This document shows, piece after piece, positions 1 through 7,422 of a DNA stretch of 46,822 nt. This stretch comes from Defluviicoccus sp. Its GTDB lineage: Bacteria; Pseudomonadota; Alphaproteobacteria; MPNO01. A program made the translations under genes and the position numbers. The first letter of the stretch is position 1. The number at the start of each line of letters is the position of its first letter. A model generated the notes under the pieces. It made no database searches, was not told where the DNA came from, and worked only from the letters and a program-made list of their open reading frames with translations. Location: contig JAPPIT010000212.1 of the NCBI GenBank assembly GCA_028820505.1, positions 1-46,822 on the forward strand, given 5' to 3'.

Positions 1-333
1 GCGACCGGTGGCGCGGAGTCCGTGGTCTGTTGGCCGTTCCACGGCAAGGGCGGCCCCATGGGCAAGGCGCCGCTCGACCTCGGGTGGGGCTTCGAGGGTG
101 TGGTGACGGTGGTGGCCGCCCACCCCCGGCACGACGTGGTCGCCGCCGGATACGAGGACGGTGCCGCCATCCTCGTGCAGATCGACCGCGCCGATCCGGT
201 TCTGGTCAAACGGCCCGGCATGGGCGCCGTGACCGCGCTCGCCTGGTCGGCGGATGGGCAGCATCTCGCCCTCGGTACCGAGGGCGGCTTCGTCGGTCGA
301 ATCGGCCTTTCCGACTGGCAGGCTCCATCGTGA
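1..333 (+). CDS. WD40-repeat protein, C-terminal part (5' end outside window)
   Basis: The reading frame is open from base 1 and ends at a TGA at 331-333, so only the last 110 residues of a longer protein are seen. The segment has beta-propeller character: a repeat with AAHPRHDVVAAGYEDG and a second with TALAWSADGQHLALGTEGG, each matching the hydrophobic/aspartate-glycine pattern of WD40 blades. Such proteins are usually scaffolds; no partner can be read from this fragment. A DUF1289 gene follows after 22 nt on the same strand, so the two are probably co-transcribed. The internal ATG at position 58 or GTG codons are unlikely real starts because the blade pattern extends to the window edge. 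Confidence 0.75.
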   Translation, partial: ATGGAESVVCWPFHGKGGPMGKAPLDLGWGFEGVVTVVAAHPRHDVVAAGYEDGAAILVQIDRADPVLVKRPGMGAVTALAWSADGQHLALGTEGGFVGRIGLSDWQAPS

Positions 334-355
334 GCGCGAACGGAGAGGTTCTTCC

Positions 356-562
356 GTGAAACGGGGGGCGAAACGCGCGCAATCCCCCTGCATCGACGTC
401 TGCCGTCCCGACCCGAAGACGGGGTGGTGCCTGGGCTGCGGCAGGACCGACGCCGAGATCGGAGAATGGCGCAAGCTGACACCGTTCCGCCGAAGTCGGA
501 TCGAGCGGGAACTCGCGCGGCGCCTGGCAAAGCTCGAACAACGCAAGCCACCGGAAAACTGA
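356..562 (+). CDS. DUF1289 family small cysteine-rich protein
   Basis: A 68-residue protein starting at a GTG preceded by GGAGAGG. It carries the DUF1289 signature: PCIDVC at residues 11-16 and WCLGCGRT at 24-31, giving four cysteines (12, 16, 25, 28) placed to bind a metal ion or Fe-S centre. A basic, arginine-rich tail follows (about 40-68). The family's molecular role is not established; the cysteine arrangement is what defines it. It follows a WD40 gene by 22 nt. An upstream in-frame ATG at 254 would add 34 residues lying inside the WD40 coding region and without cysteines, so the GTG is preferred. Confidence 0.8.
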   Translation: MKRGAKRAQSPCIDVCRPDPKTGWCLGCGRTDAEIGEWRKLTPFRRSRIERELARRLAKLEQRKPPEN

Positions 563-610
563 TCGGTTAGAGCGATATCCGACCTGACCGGGTCGCGACC
601 CGCCTCTTCC

Positions 611-629
611 TCGTCATGCCCGGACTTGT
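611..629. repeat. Half copy of the TGCCCGGA...TCCGGGCA palindromic repeat
   Basis: The sequence TCGTCATGCCCGGACTTGT matches one arm of the palindromic repeat found complete at 26302-26414, 45739-45850 and 46453-46484. Only one arm is present here, in the 229-nt gap between the DUF1289 gene and cytochrome b561. Confidence 0.6.
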
Positions 630-694
630 GGGGGAAGCGGCGTGACAGGCTTGGGGCCGGCCCTCGGCGAGAAGTCCGCCTCGCGCCGGCGACC

Positions 695-709
695 GTAACG
701 CAGTGTTAC
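695..709. promoter_or_regulatory. Inverted repeat GTAAC-N5-GTTAC upstream of cytochrome b561
   Basis: A perfect 5-bp dyad with 5-nt spacer lies 82 nt before the cytochrome b561 start; a weak -10-like TTATGT follows at 752-757. This is a plausible operator position, but the arms are short and no regulator is identified. Confidence 0.3.
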
Positions 710-791
710 AAATCTCCGGCGGCCGTGAAATACGCGGGCAACGAAGCGCCCTTATGTTGGCCGTGCGAGGCGCGGACAGTGGGGTTTTGCC

Positions 792-1292
792 ATGGCGGAA
801 ACGAGGCTCGGCTATTCCGGGGCGCAGATCGCGCTGCACTGGACCGTCGCGGTGCTGGTGGTGGCGCAGATCGTCCTGCATGACGGCATGGTCGCCGCAT
901 ACGCGGCCGGCCGGGGCGCCGGCGCGGCGACGGAGTCGGATCTGTTCCTCGCCGACCTTCACGTCGCGTTCGGAATCGCGGTCTTCGCGCTCGCCCTGAT
1001 GCGGGTGGCGCTCCGCGTGCGGCGCGGCGCGCCGCCGCCGCCGCAAGACGAGCACCCGGCGCTGCGCATGGCCGCCCGGGCCACCCATTTCGCCCTCTAC
1101 GCGCTGATCCTCCTGATGCCGGCGACCGGCGGCCTCGCCTGGTTCGGCGGCATCGAGGCGATGGCCGAGCTGCACGGCGCCGGCAAGGCGGCGATCCTCG
1201 TCCTGGTGGGCCTGCACGTCCTCGGCGCGCTCTATCAGCACTTTTATCTCAGGACCGACGTGCTGCGCCGGATGCTGCGGCCCGAACGGTGA
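792..1292 (+). CDS. Cytochrome b561 family protein
   Basis: A 166-residue integral membrane protein with four predicted hydrophobic helices (about 13-38, 55-75, 97-117, 130-150). Histidines in membrane segments, H16 (ALHW), H57 (DLHV), one in THFALY and one in GLHVLGALYQHF, fit the haem-b ligand pattern of the bacterial cytochrome b561 (CybB/YceJ) family. These proteins pass electrons across or within the inner membrane, in several species from superoxide or reduced carriers to quinone. Length is close to the usual 170-190. No soluble partner is adjacent; the downstream acylase has its own ribosome site. A GATAAT at 1293-1298, just after the stop, could be part of that gene's promoter. Confidence 0.9.
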   Translation: MAETRLGYSGAQIALHWTVAVLVVAQIVLHDGMVAAYAAGRGAGAATESDLFLADLHVAFGIAVFALALMRVALRVRRGAPPPPQDEHPALRMAARATHFALYALILLMPATGGLAWFGGIEAMAELHGAGKAAILVLVGLHVLGALYQHFYLRTDVLRRMLRPER

Positions 1293-1326
1293 GATAATAA
1301 AGTCCGGAAACCGACCGGAGGACCGC

Positions 1327-3606
1327 ATGCCCGCCCGTTCACGCGCCGCCGCCGGGCTCGCCAGCGCCGCCGCGGGATTCGTTCTCTCGGCCTGCGCGCT
1401 GCTCGCGCCGCTGCCCGAGCGCAAGGACGTCGCCGGGCGCCTCGCGGCGTTCCCCACGCGCGGCCTGCCGCTCGAAGGGCGGGTGACGGTCTACTGGAGC
1501 GAGCGGCAGATCCCCTTCGTCGAGGCGGAGACGGACGCCGACGCGGCGTTCGCGCTCGGCCTCGCGCACGCGCATCTGCGGCTGGGACAGATGGCGACGG
1601 CGCGGATGCTGGCGCGCGGGCGGCTGTCGGAGATGATCGGACCGCTCGGCGTCGACATCGACCGGGGTCTCCGCACCCTCTCATACGCCCGCGCCGCGGC
1701 AGAGATCGAACGCGGCATGGACGAGGCGGCGCTCGCCTGGGTCCGCCGTTTCGTCGACGGGGTCAACCACTACCAGGACACCGCCGCCGCGCTGCCGCAC
1801 GACTTCCGCGTCCTCGGCCTCGAGCCCGAGTCCTGGACGGTCGCCGACACGATCGCCATCGGACGCCTCGGCGGGACGGACGTGAACTGGCTGGTCTGGG
1901 CCGGTCTCTTGAAGCTGCGCGCGCGGGACGACTGGCCCGAGCTCTGGGCGCGGATGGTAAAGCGGGGCAGGACGTCGTTCGCCAGCTTCGACGGCGGCGC
2001 GCGAATCGCCGCCATGCAACGATTGCTGGCCGGGACCTCCAAATCGGGCAGCAACAGCGTCGCCGTGGCGGGGCGGCGCAGCGCGACCGGCGGCGCGCTG
2101 ATGGCCAACGATCCCCATCTCGGCATCTTCATTCCCAATGTCTGGCTGATCGCGGGCGTCAAGTCGCCCTCCTACCACGCGGTGGGGCTGATGGCGCCGG
2201 GGCTGCCCATCTTCGCCATCGGCCGCAACCCGCACATCGCCTGGGGCGGCACCAACATGCGCGCCGCCTCCAGCGATCTCGTCGATGTCGGCGACCTGCC
2301 GGACTCGGAGATCGTCGAGCGGCGCGAGCGAATCGGCGTGCGCTGGTGGTTCGACAGCGAGGCGACCGTGCGCGAGACGCGATGGGGGCCGATCGTGACC
2401 GACACGCCGCTGCTCGCCGATTTCGACCTGCCGCCGCTCGCGCTGAAATGGACCGGCCACGGGGCGAGCGACGAGATCGGCGCCATGCTGGCGGTGAGCC
2501 GGGCGCGCGACTTCGCCGGGTTCCGCGCCGCGTTCGACCGCTTCGCCGTGCCGGGGCAGAACATGCTCTATGCGGACGCCAGCGGGAATATCGGCCAGAC
2601 GATGGCGGTACGGCTGCCGGCGCGAAGCGGCGCGCCGGCCGACATCGTCGTCGACAGGGACGCGCACGACGCCGCCTGGGGCGCGATGCGGAGCGGCGCG
2701 GATCTGCCCTTCGGCCTCAACCCGGAACGGGGCTTCCTGGTCTCCGCCAACAACCGGCCGGCGGAGACCGACGTGCCGGTGAGCTTCTTCTTCTCGCCCG
2801 ACGACCGGGTGCGCCGCCTGACCGCGCTGATCGGGAGCAGGGAGACGGTGGATGTCGAGGCCCTGAAGGCGCTGCAGCGGGACGTCTACATGGCGTCCTC
2901 GGTCGCGCTGCGCGATCTGTTCGTCGCCCGGCTGGACGCGCTCGGGATGACGGCGGCGGCCGACGCAAGGGAGGCGGATGCGATCGGCCGCCTGCGCGGC
3001 TGGGACGGGCACTATCGGCGCGACTCGCCGGGCGCGGTCGCCTTCGAGCGGTTCCGCGCCGGTTTCGTCACCCGCTTCTACACGCTCCGCTACGGCGAGG
3101 CGCACGGCAGGTCGTTCGCCTCGATGCGCCGGGGCACGGCGCTGATCGAGGAGGACATCGCCGCCGCCGACGAAGGCACGCTGCGCGACACGCTCGCCGC
3201 CGGGCTGCGCACGGCCGCCGAGGGCCTGGACGAATTCGCCGGCTGGGGCGACATGCACCGGCTCAGGCTCGCCCATCCGCTCTCCCGCCTCCCGCTGATC
3301 GGCGGGCGCTACCGTTTCGCCGAAGCGGGGGTGGGCGGCAGCTCGGAGACCGTGATGAAGACCGCGCACGACACCACCGCCGGGCGCCATACCGCGAGCT
3401 ACGGCTCCAACGCGCGCCACGTCTCCGACATGTCCGACCCGGACGCGAACTGGTTCGTCCTGCTGGGCGGGCAGGACGGAAGGTTCAACTCGTCGACGGC
3501 GCTCGATCAGTGGGAGCTGTGGCGCCGGGGCGAGTACGTCCGCGTGCCGCTGACGCTGCCGGAGGTCCGCAGGACCTTCCCGCACGCGCTGGCGCTGGAG
3601 AACTGA
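1327..3606 (+). CDS. Penicillin acylase family protein (Ntn amidohydrolase), lipoprotein-like
   Basis: A 759-residue precursor, typical for the penicillin/N-acylhomoserine lactone acylase family (roughly 700-850). It begins with a signal peptide ending LSAC (Cys23), a plausible lipobox, so it should be periplasmic and membrane-anchored. The GSNSVAVAG segment places Ser242-Asn243 where the autocatalytic cleavage site and new N-terminal nucleophile serine of the beta subunit lie; MANDPHLG downstream is also a family hallmark. The reaction is hydrolysis of an acyl-amide bond; substrate (beta-lactam, acyl-homoserine lactone, acyl-amino acid) cannot be read. GGAGGACCGC precedes the ATG. A GH3 amido synthetase starts 14 nt after the stop, an unusual partner that suggests both act on related amides. 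Confidence 0.9.
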   Translation: MPARSRAAAGLASAAAGFVLSACALLAPLPERKDVAGRLAAFPTRGLPLEGRVTVYWSERQIPFVEAETDADAAFALGLAHAHLRLGQMATARMLARGRLSEMIGPLGVDIDRGLRTLSYARAAAEIERGMDEAALAWVRRFVDGVNHYQDTAAALPHDFRVLGLEPESWTVADTIAIGRLGGTDVNWLVWAGLLKLRARDDWPELWARMVKRGRTSFASFDGGARIAAMQRLLAGTSKSGSNSVAVAGRRSATGGALMANDPHLGIFIPNVWLIAGVKSPSYHAVGLMAPGLPIFAIGRNPHIAWGGTNMRAASSDLVDVGDLPDSEIVERRERIGVRWWFDSEATVRETRWGPIVTDTPLLADFDLPPLALKWTGHGASDEIGAMLAVSRARDFAGFRAAFDRFAVPGQNMLYADASGNIGQTMAVRLPARSGAPADIVVDRDAHDAAWGAMRSGADLPFGLNPERGFLVSANNRPAETDVPVSFFFSPDDRVRRLTALIGSRETVDVEALKALQRDVYMASSVALRDLFVARLDALGMTAAADAREADAIGRLRGWDGHYRRDSPGAVAFERFRAGFVTRFYTLRYGEAHGRSFASMRRGTALIEEDIAAADEGTLRDTLAAGLRTAAEGLDEFAGWGDMHRLRLAHPLSRLPLIGGRYRFAEAGVGGSSETVMKTAHDTTAGRHTASYGSNARHVSDMSDPDANWFVLLGGQDGRFNSSTALDQWELWRRGEYVRVPLTLPEVRRTFPHALALEN

Positions 3607-3620
3607 CCCGGCGGCGGGCC

Positions 3621-5171
3621 ATGCACGACGCGACCTGGCTTCTGAGGCTCTACGCAAGAAGGCGGCTCCGGCGGCTCGCGCGGATGGATCCGCAAGCGGT
3701 CCAGCGCCGCGTGCTGTCGTCGCTGGTCCGTCGCGCGCGCGGCACGAAATTCGGGCGGGACCACGACTTCGCCGCCGTCCGGTCGCTCGACGACTACCGT
3801 TCGCGGGTTCCGCTCAGGGATTACGACGCGTTCTGGGACGCATACTGGCGCGTGCCGTTCCCCCACCTGTACGGCTGCACCTGGCCGGGCCCCATCCCGT
3901 GGTTCGCCGTGTCGTCGGGGACCGCGACCGGCACCACGAAATACATTCCCGTCAGCCGGGAGATGCGCCGGTCGAACGTGCGCGCGGGCGCCGATCTGCT
4001 GGTCCGCCATGTCGCCGCCCGGCCGGACAGCCGGCTGCTCGCCGGGCGCGTCTTCATGCTCGGCGGGTCGACCGGGCTGGTGCGCCGCGCGCCGGGTGTC
4101 CTGAGCGGCGATCTGAGCGGCATCGCGGCGGCGGAGATGCCGGCCTGGGCGAGGCTGCGCTATTTCCCGCCGCGCGAGCTGGAGGCCATCGCCGACTGGG
4201 AGGCGAAGATCGAACGCTTCGTCGAACGCTCCCTGGAGACGGAGATTACGGCGGTGGCGGGCACGCCGAGCTGGCTGCTGATCTTCTTCGAGCAGCTCGC
4301 CGAGATCGCCGGAGGGAAGCGCATCGCCGACATCTGGCCCGGGCTCGAGCTGCTGTCGCACGGCGGCGTCGCGTGGGCACCCTACCGCGACCGCTTCGCC
4401 GCCCTGCTCGAAGGCGGCCGGGCCGAGACCCGCGAGGTCTATCCGGCGAGCGAGGGGTTCTTCGCCGTCGCCGACCGCGCCGACGGCGAGGGGCTGAGGC
4501 TGCTGCTCGATACCGGGATCTTCTACGAGTTCGTGCCCCTCGACCGGCTGGACAGCGCGAACCCGGACTGCCGCTGGATCGGCGACGCGGAGCCCGGCGT
4601 CAACTACGCGCTCGCGGTGACCACCTGCGCGGGGCTGTGGCGCTACCTCGTCGGCGACACGGTGACGCTGGTCGAGCGCGACCCGCCGCGCGTCCTGGTC
4701 ACCGGGCGGACGAGCTACATGCTGTCCGCCTTCGGCGAGCACGTGATCGGGGCCGAGGTCGAACAGGCCGTGGCGGAGGCCGCGCGGGCGATCGGCGCCA
4801 CGGTCACCGACTTCGCCGCCGGAAGCCTGTTCCCCGCGGAGGGCGGCGCGCGCGGCGGGCATCTCTACATCGTCGAGCCGGGCGCCGAAGCCGGCGGGTC
4901 CGGCCCCGACGCCGGCCGCCGGGCGCGCTTCGCCGAACGGCTCGACGCGGCGCTCTGCCGCCTCAACGACGACTACGCCGCCCACCGCGCGGGCGGCTAC
5001 GGCATGGACGCGGCGAAGGTGCGGTTCCTCCCCCCGGGCGCCTTCGCGGCCTGGATGAAGAGCCGCGGCAGGCTCGGCGGCCAGAACAAGGTGCCCCGCA
5101 TCGTCAACGACCCGGAGCTCTTCGCCGCCCTGCGGGCGTTCGCCGACGGGTACGGGAAGACGGCGGAGTGA
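3621..5171 (+). CDS. GH3 family acyl-amido synthetase
   Basis: A 516-residue protein of the GH3 (auxin-responsive promoter) family of ATP-dependent acyl-adenylate/amido synthetases, which join a carboxylic acid to an amino acid through an acyl-AMP. Seen: the first nucleotide-binding motif SSGTATGTTK (98-107), the second at YPASEG (from Tyr274), and WRYLVGD (340-346), in family order. Bacterial members are less studied than plant ones. The ATG at 3621 is preferred because the upstream frame is a shadow of the acylase gene. It probably shares an mRNA with the acylase 14 nt upstream. The pairing of an amide-forming and an amide-cleaving enzyme suggests conjugation and deconjugation of the same class of molecules (inference). 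No signal peptide, so cytoplasmic. Confidence 0.88.
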   Translation: MHDATWLLRLYARRRLRRLARMDPQAVQRRVLSSLVRRARGTKFGRDHDFAAVRSLDDYRSRVPLRDYDAFWDAYWRVPFPHLYGCTWPGPIPWFAVSSGTATGTTKYIPVSREMRRSNVRAGADLLVRHVAARPDSRLLAGRVFMLGGSTGLVRRAPGVLSGDLSGIAAAEMPAWARLRYFPPRELEAIADWEAKIERFVERSLETEITAVAGTPSWLLIFFEQLAEIAGGKRIADIWPGLELLSHGGVAWAPYRDRFAALLEGGRAETREVYPASEGFFAVADRADGEGLRLLLDTGIFYEFVPLDRLDSANPDCRWIGDAEPGVNYALAVTTCAGLWRYLVGDTVTLVERDPPRVLVTGRTSYMLSAFGEHVIGAEVEQAVAEAARAIGATVTDFAAGSLFPAEGGARGGHLYIVEPGAEAGGSGPDAGRRARFAERLDAALCRLNDDYAAHRAGGYGMDAAKVRFLPPGAFAAWMKSRGRLGGQNKVPRIVNDPELFAALRAFADGYGKTAE

Positions 5172-5201
5172 GGGCGGCGCATGTATGGATTGGCCCATCC
5201 G

Positions 5202-5633
5202 TCACGGTCGGCGGCGCACGGCGCGGCTCTTCTTCGCATGGGCCAGTTCGAGGAAGCCGGCCTTGATCCGCGCGAACAGTCCCGGCGGGATGAAACCGTA
5301 GCTGAAAGTGTCCGGCCGACCGGGCAGCGGAGACAGCCCGGCATTGGGCCATTCATCGACATTGTGTTCCGACATGATCGCCCAGCTCGGCGTCTCGTCG
5401 AGGCCCAGGGCCTGTCTGACGCGCGCCGGGATTTCGATGCCCACCGTATCGCCTGCGGGCGGTGTATGGGTGATGGGCAGGAGCACCACGTAGCGCGGGC
5501 GCACCGCCGGGTCGGTGGCGGCTACCAGACAGGCCGGGCGGGTCTTGCCCTGATCGCGGCCGGCGGCGGCCTCATGCGTCCAGAGATAGTCGTAGCGGAC
5601 GACCAGGCCCGGCTTCGGATCGGGAAGCGCCAC
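5202..5633 (-). CDS. PemK/MazF-like toxin protein
   Basis: A 143-residue protein read from a GTG start. The N-terminal part has PGLVVRYDYLW followed by GKTRPACLV and YVVLLPIT, the pattern of PemK/MazF-like fold proteins (G-x-V...K-x-RP-x-hV), which in toxins cut mRNA. The C-terminal half is longer than classical MazF. It sits 10 nt after a Phd/YefM-like antitoxin gene on the same strand, i.e. antitoxin first and toxin second. The catalytic arginine of MazF would be R32 in the KTRP motif. Activity is not certain; many chromosomal members of this subfamily are annotated only as hypothetical proteins. Confidence 0.65.
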   Translation of the reverse strand: MALPDPKPGLVVRYDYLWTHEAAAGRDQGKTRPACLVAATDPAVRPRYVVLLPITHTPPAGDTVGIEIPARVRQALGLDETPSWAIMSEHNVDEWPNAGLSPLPGRPDTFSYGFIPPGLFARIKAGFLELAHAKKSRAVRRRP

Positions 5634-5643
5634 CGTTTCGCGG

Positions 5644-5898
5644 TTACGTCAGCAGATCGTCGAGCGGTTCGTGCTCTGCATCCATCTCGGCGCGCTCCAC
5701 GGCGTCGATCACCACGTCGGCGGCGGCGTCCGTGCGATGGCTGCGCTGTGCCGCGGCCCGAAGCCAGTCATATTGCTCCGCGGACATGAGCACGAACTCG
5801 CGGCGCCCATGCCGGGTTATCTCCACCGGCTCGCGCCGCGCTTCGTGCTGGAACCGGCCGAACTTGCGCTGGAACTCGAGGGCGCTCACTGTGGACAT
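5644..5898 (-). CDS. Phd/YefM-type antitoxin
   Basis: An 84-residue protein with the prevent-host-death layout: N-terminal S-A-L-E-F-Q-R-K-F-G-R segment, then PVEITRHGRREFVLMSAEQYDWL, in which the basic turn and V-L-M-S-x-E-x-Y are characteristic. The acidic C-terminus (EMDAEHEPLDDLL) would wrap the toxin. GGGGAGGC lies 6 nt before the ATG. The toxin gene follows after 10 nt. The family normally binds its own promoter; a 10-bp palindrome 36 nt upstream (5934-5943) is a good operator candidate. Phd-type antitoxin with PemK-like toxin is a mixed pairing. Confidence 0.75.
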   Translation of the reverse strand: MSTVSALEFQRKFGRFQHEARREPVEITRHGRREFVLMSAEQYDWLRAAAQRSHRTDAAADVVIDAVERAEMDAEHEPLDDLLT

Positions 5899-5931
5899 GG
5901 CAGCCTCCCCAGGGCGGCAGGGTCTCGCCTC

Positions 5932-5945
5932 AATATACGTATAAT
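5932..5945. promoter_or_regulatory. Palindromic operator/promoter between the antitoxin gene and apt
   Basis: TATACGTATA at 5934-5943 is a perfect palindrome in otherwise GC-rich DNA. It contains a minus-strand TATATT (5932-5937), a likely -10 for the antitoxin-toxin operon about 34 nt before its start, and a plus-strand TATAAT (5940-5945) that could serve apt, 116 nt downstream. Placement fits autorepression by the Phd-like antitoxin (inference). Confidence 0.5.
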
Positions 5946-6061
5946 GCGTAGAAACGAAAGGGTCGGCCGTGCTGGCTGCTTGCGCGGCGGCGGTTCCGTC
6001 CGGGCGGGCGACCCTCTAGACTCGCTCCGGCAACCGGAGGGCCGAGGAGACGCCCGGGACG

Positions 6062-6598
6062 ATGACGCTGACCGACGGGGTGCCCGAGCTCCGGGACCAT
6101 ATCCGCCAGATCCCGGATTTTCCGAAGCCGGGGATCCTGTTCTACGACATCTCGACGCTGTTGCAGCACGCCGGAGCGTGGCGCAGGACGGTCGACGCGC
6201 TGGCCGAGGCGGTCGCGCGCCATGCGCCGGACCGGCTGATCGGGATCGAGTCGCGGGGCTTCCTCGTGGCCGCGCCGCTCGCGCTGAGGCTCGGGCTCGG
6301 CTTCACCATGGTGCGCAAGAAGGACAAGCTGCCCGGCGCCACCATCGGCCATGAATACGCGCTCGAATACGGCACCGACACGGTCGAGATCCAGGCCGAT
6401 GCGATTACCCCGGGCCAGCGCGTCGTGGTGCTCGACGATCTGCTGGCGACCGGGGGTACGATGAACGCCGCGATCGAGCTCTTGCGCGAGGTCGGCGCGG
6501 ATGTGCGGGGGGCGGCCTGCATCGTCGAGCTCGCCTTCCTCGACGGGCGCGCCCGGCTCGACGTGCCGGTCGACACGCTGGTCGCCTACGACTCCTGA
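6062..6598 (+). CDS. apt: Adenine phosphoribosyltransferase
   Basis: A 178-residue cytoplasmic purine-salvage enzyme converting adenine and PRPP to AMP and pyrophosphate. Family marks: [15 protein letters not shown] at the N-terminus (17-31), [22 protein letters not shown], and the PRPP-binding loop [13 protein letters not shown]. Length matches the usual 170-185. The 3' end overlaps the end of the convergent FAH gene by 13 bp, so the two transcripts are complementary at their ends. A possible promoter is the TATAAT at 5940-5945. Confidence 0.97.
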   Translation: MTLTDGVPELRDHIRQIPDFPKPGILFYDISTLLQHAGAWRRTVDALAEAVARHAPDRLIGIESRGFLVAAPLALRLGLGFTMVRKKDKLPGATIGHEYALEYGTDTVEIQADAITPGQRVVVLDDLLATGGTMNAAIELLREVGADVRGAACIVELAFLDGRARLDVPVDTLVAYDS

Positions 6599-7422
6599 AC
6601 CACCCGGTTGGCGAGCGTGCCGATGCGCTCTATCTCGACCTCGATCGTGTCGCCCGGCCTCATGTAGAGCCTGGGCGTGCGCCCGTGGCCGACGCCGTGC
6701 GGGGTGCCGGTCGAGATGACGTCGCCCGGGGCGAGCGGGGTGAAGCCGGAGACGTAGGCGATCAGCCGCGGGATGCGGAAGATGAAGTCCGCCGTGTTGC
6801 CGTCCTGCACCGTCTCGCCGTTGAGCCGGGTGCGGACGGCGAGCGCGTGGGGGTCGGGGATCTCGTCGGCGGTGACGAGATACGGGCCGAACCCGCTCGT
6901 TCGCGGGAAGTTCTTGCCGGCCGAGACGTTCTCCTCCTGCCAGTCGCGGATCGAGCCGTCGTTGAGGATGGTGTAGCCCGCGACGTGGCCGAGCGCGTCT
7001 TCCTCGGCGATATAGCGCCCGGCGCGACCGATGACGACGGCGAGCTCGCCCTCGAAATCGAAGGCCTCCGACACGCGCGGCCGGACGATGTCGCGGCCGT
7101 GCCCGACCGTCGCGTCGTGGTACTTCAGGAACAGGCTCGGCACCGTCGGCACCTTCCGGTTCATCTCGCGCACATGCACCATGTAGTTGAGACCGATGCA
7201 GATCAGCTTGGCCGGGGGGCCGAGTACCGGCAGGAATGCGATCTCGGACAGCGGCACCCTGGGCGCTTCGTCGACCGCCGCCGCGGCCTCGCCCGGCGCG
7301 CCGGCGCGCAGGGCGTCGACGATGCCGGCATACCCGGTCGCCGCGCCGAGATCGGCGACCGCCTCGCCCGCGAGCGCGCCCCAGCCCGCGGTGCCGCCGC
7401 GCTCGAAGGTCAGCAGCTTCAC
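6586..7422 (-). CDS. Fumarylacetoacetate hydrolase (FAH) family protein
   Basis: A 278-residue protein with a GTG start that overlaps the stop of the upstream UbiD gene (GTGA). Metal-binding acidic residues of the FAH fold are visible: E124 and E126 in [12 protein letters not shown] and D155 in NDGSIRD; GLNY (78-81) and TGTPHGVG are also typical. Members hydrolyse, hydrate or decarboxylate ring-cleavage products such as 2-oxo-hept-3-ene-dioate or acylpyruvates. Coupling to a UbiD decarboxylase suggests a shared aromatic or heteroaromatic acid pathway. The exact substrate is not readable. The 3' end overlaps apt by 13 bp. Confidence 0.88.
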   Translation of the reverse strand: MKLLTFERGGTAGWGALAGEAVADLGAATGYAGIVDALRAGAPGEAAAAVDEAPRVPLSEIAFLPVLGPPAKLICIGLNYMVHVREMNRKVPTVPSLFLKYHDATVGHGRDIVRPRVSEAFDFEGELAVVIGRAGRYIAEEDALGHVAGYTILNDGSIRDWQEENVSAGKNFPRTSGFGPYLVTADEIPDPHALAVRTRLNGETVQDGNTADFIFRIPRLIAYVSGFTPLAPGDVISTGTPHGVGHGRTPRLYMRPGDTIEVEIERIGTLANRVVQES

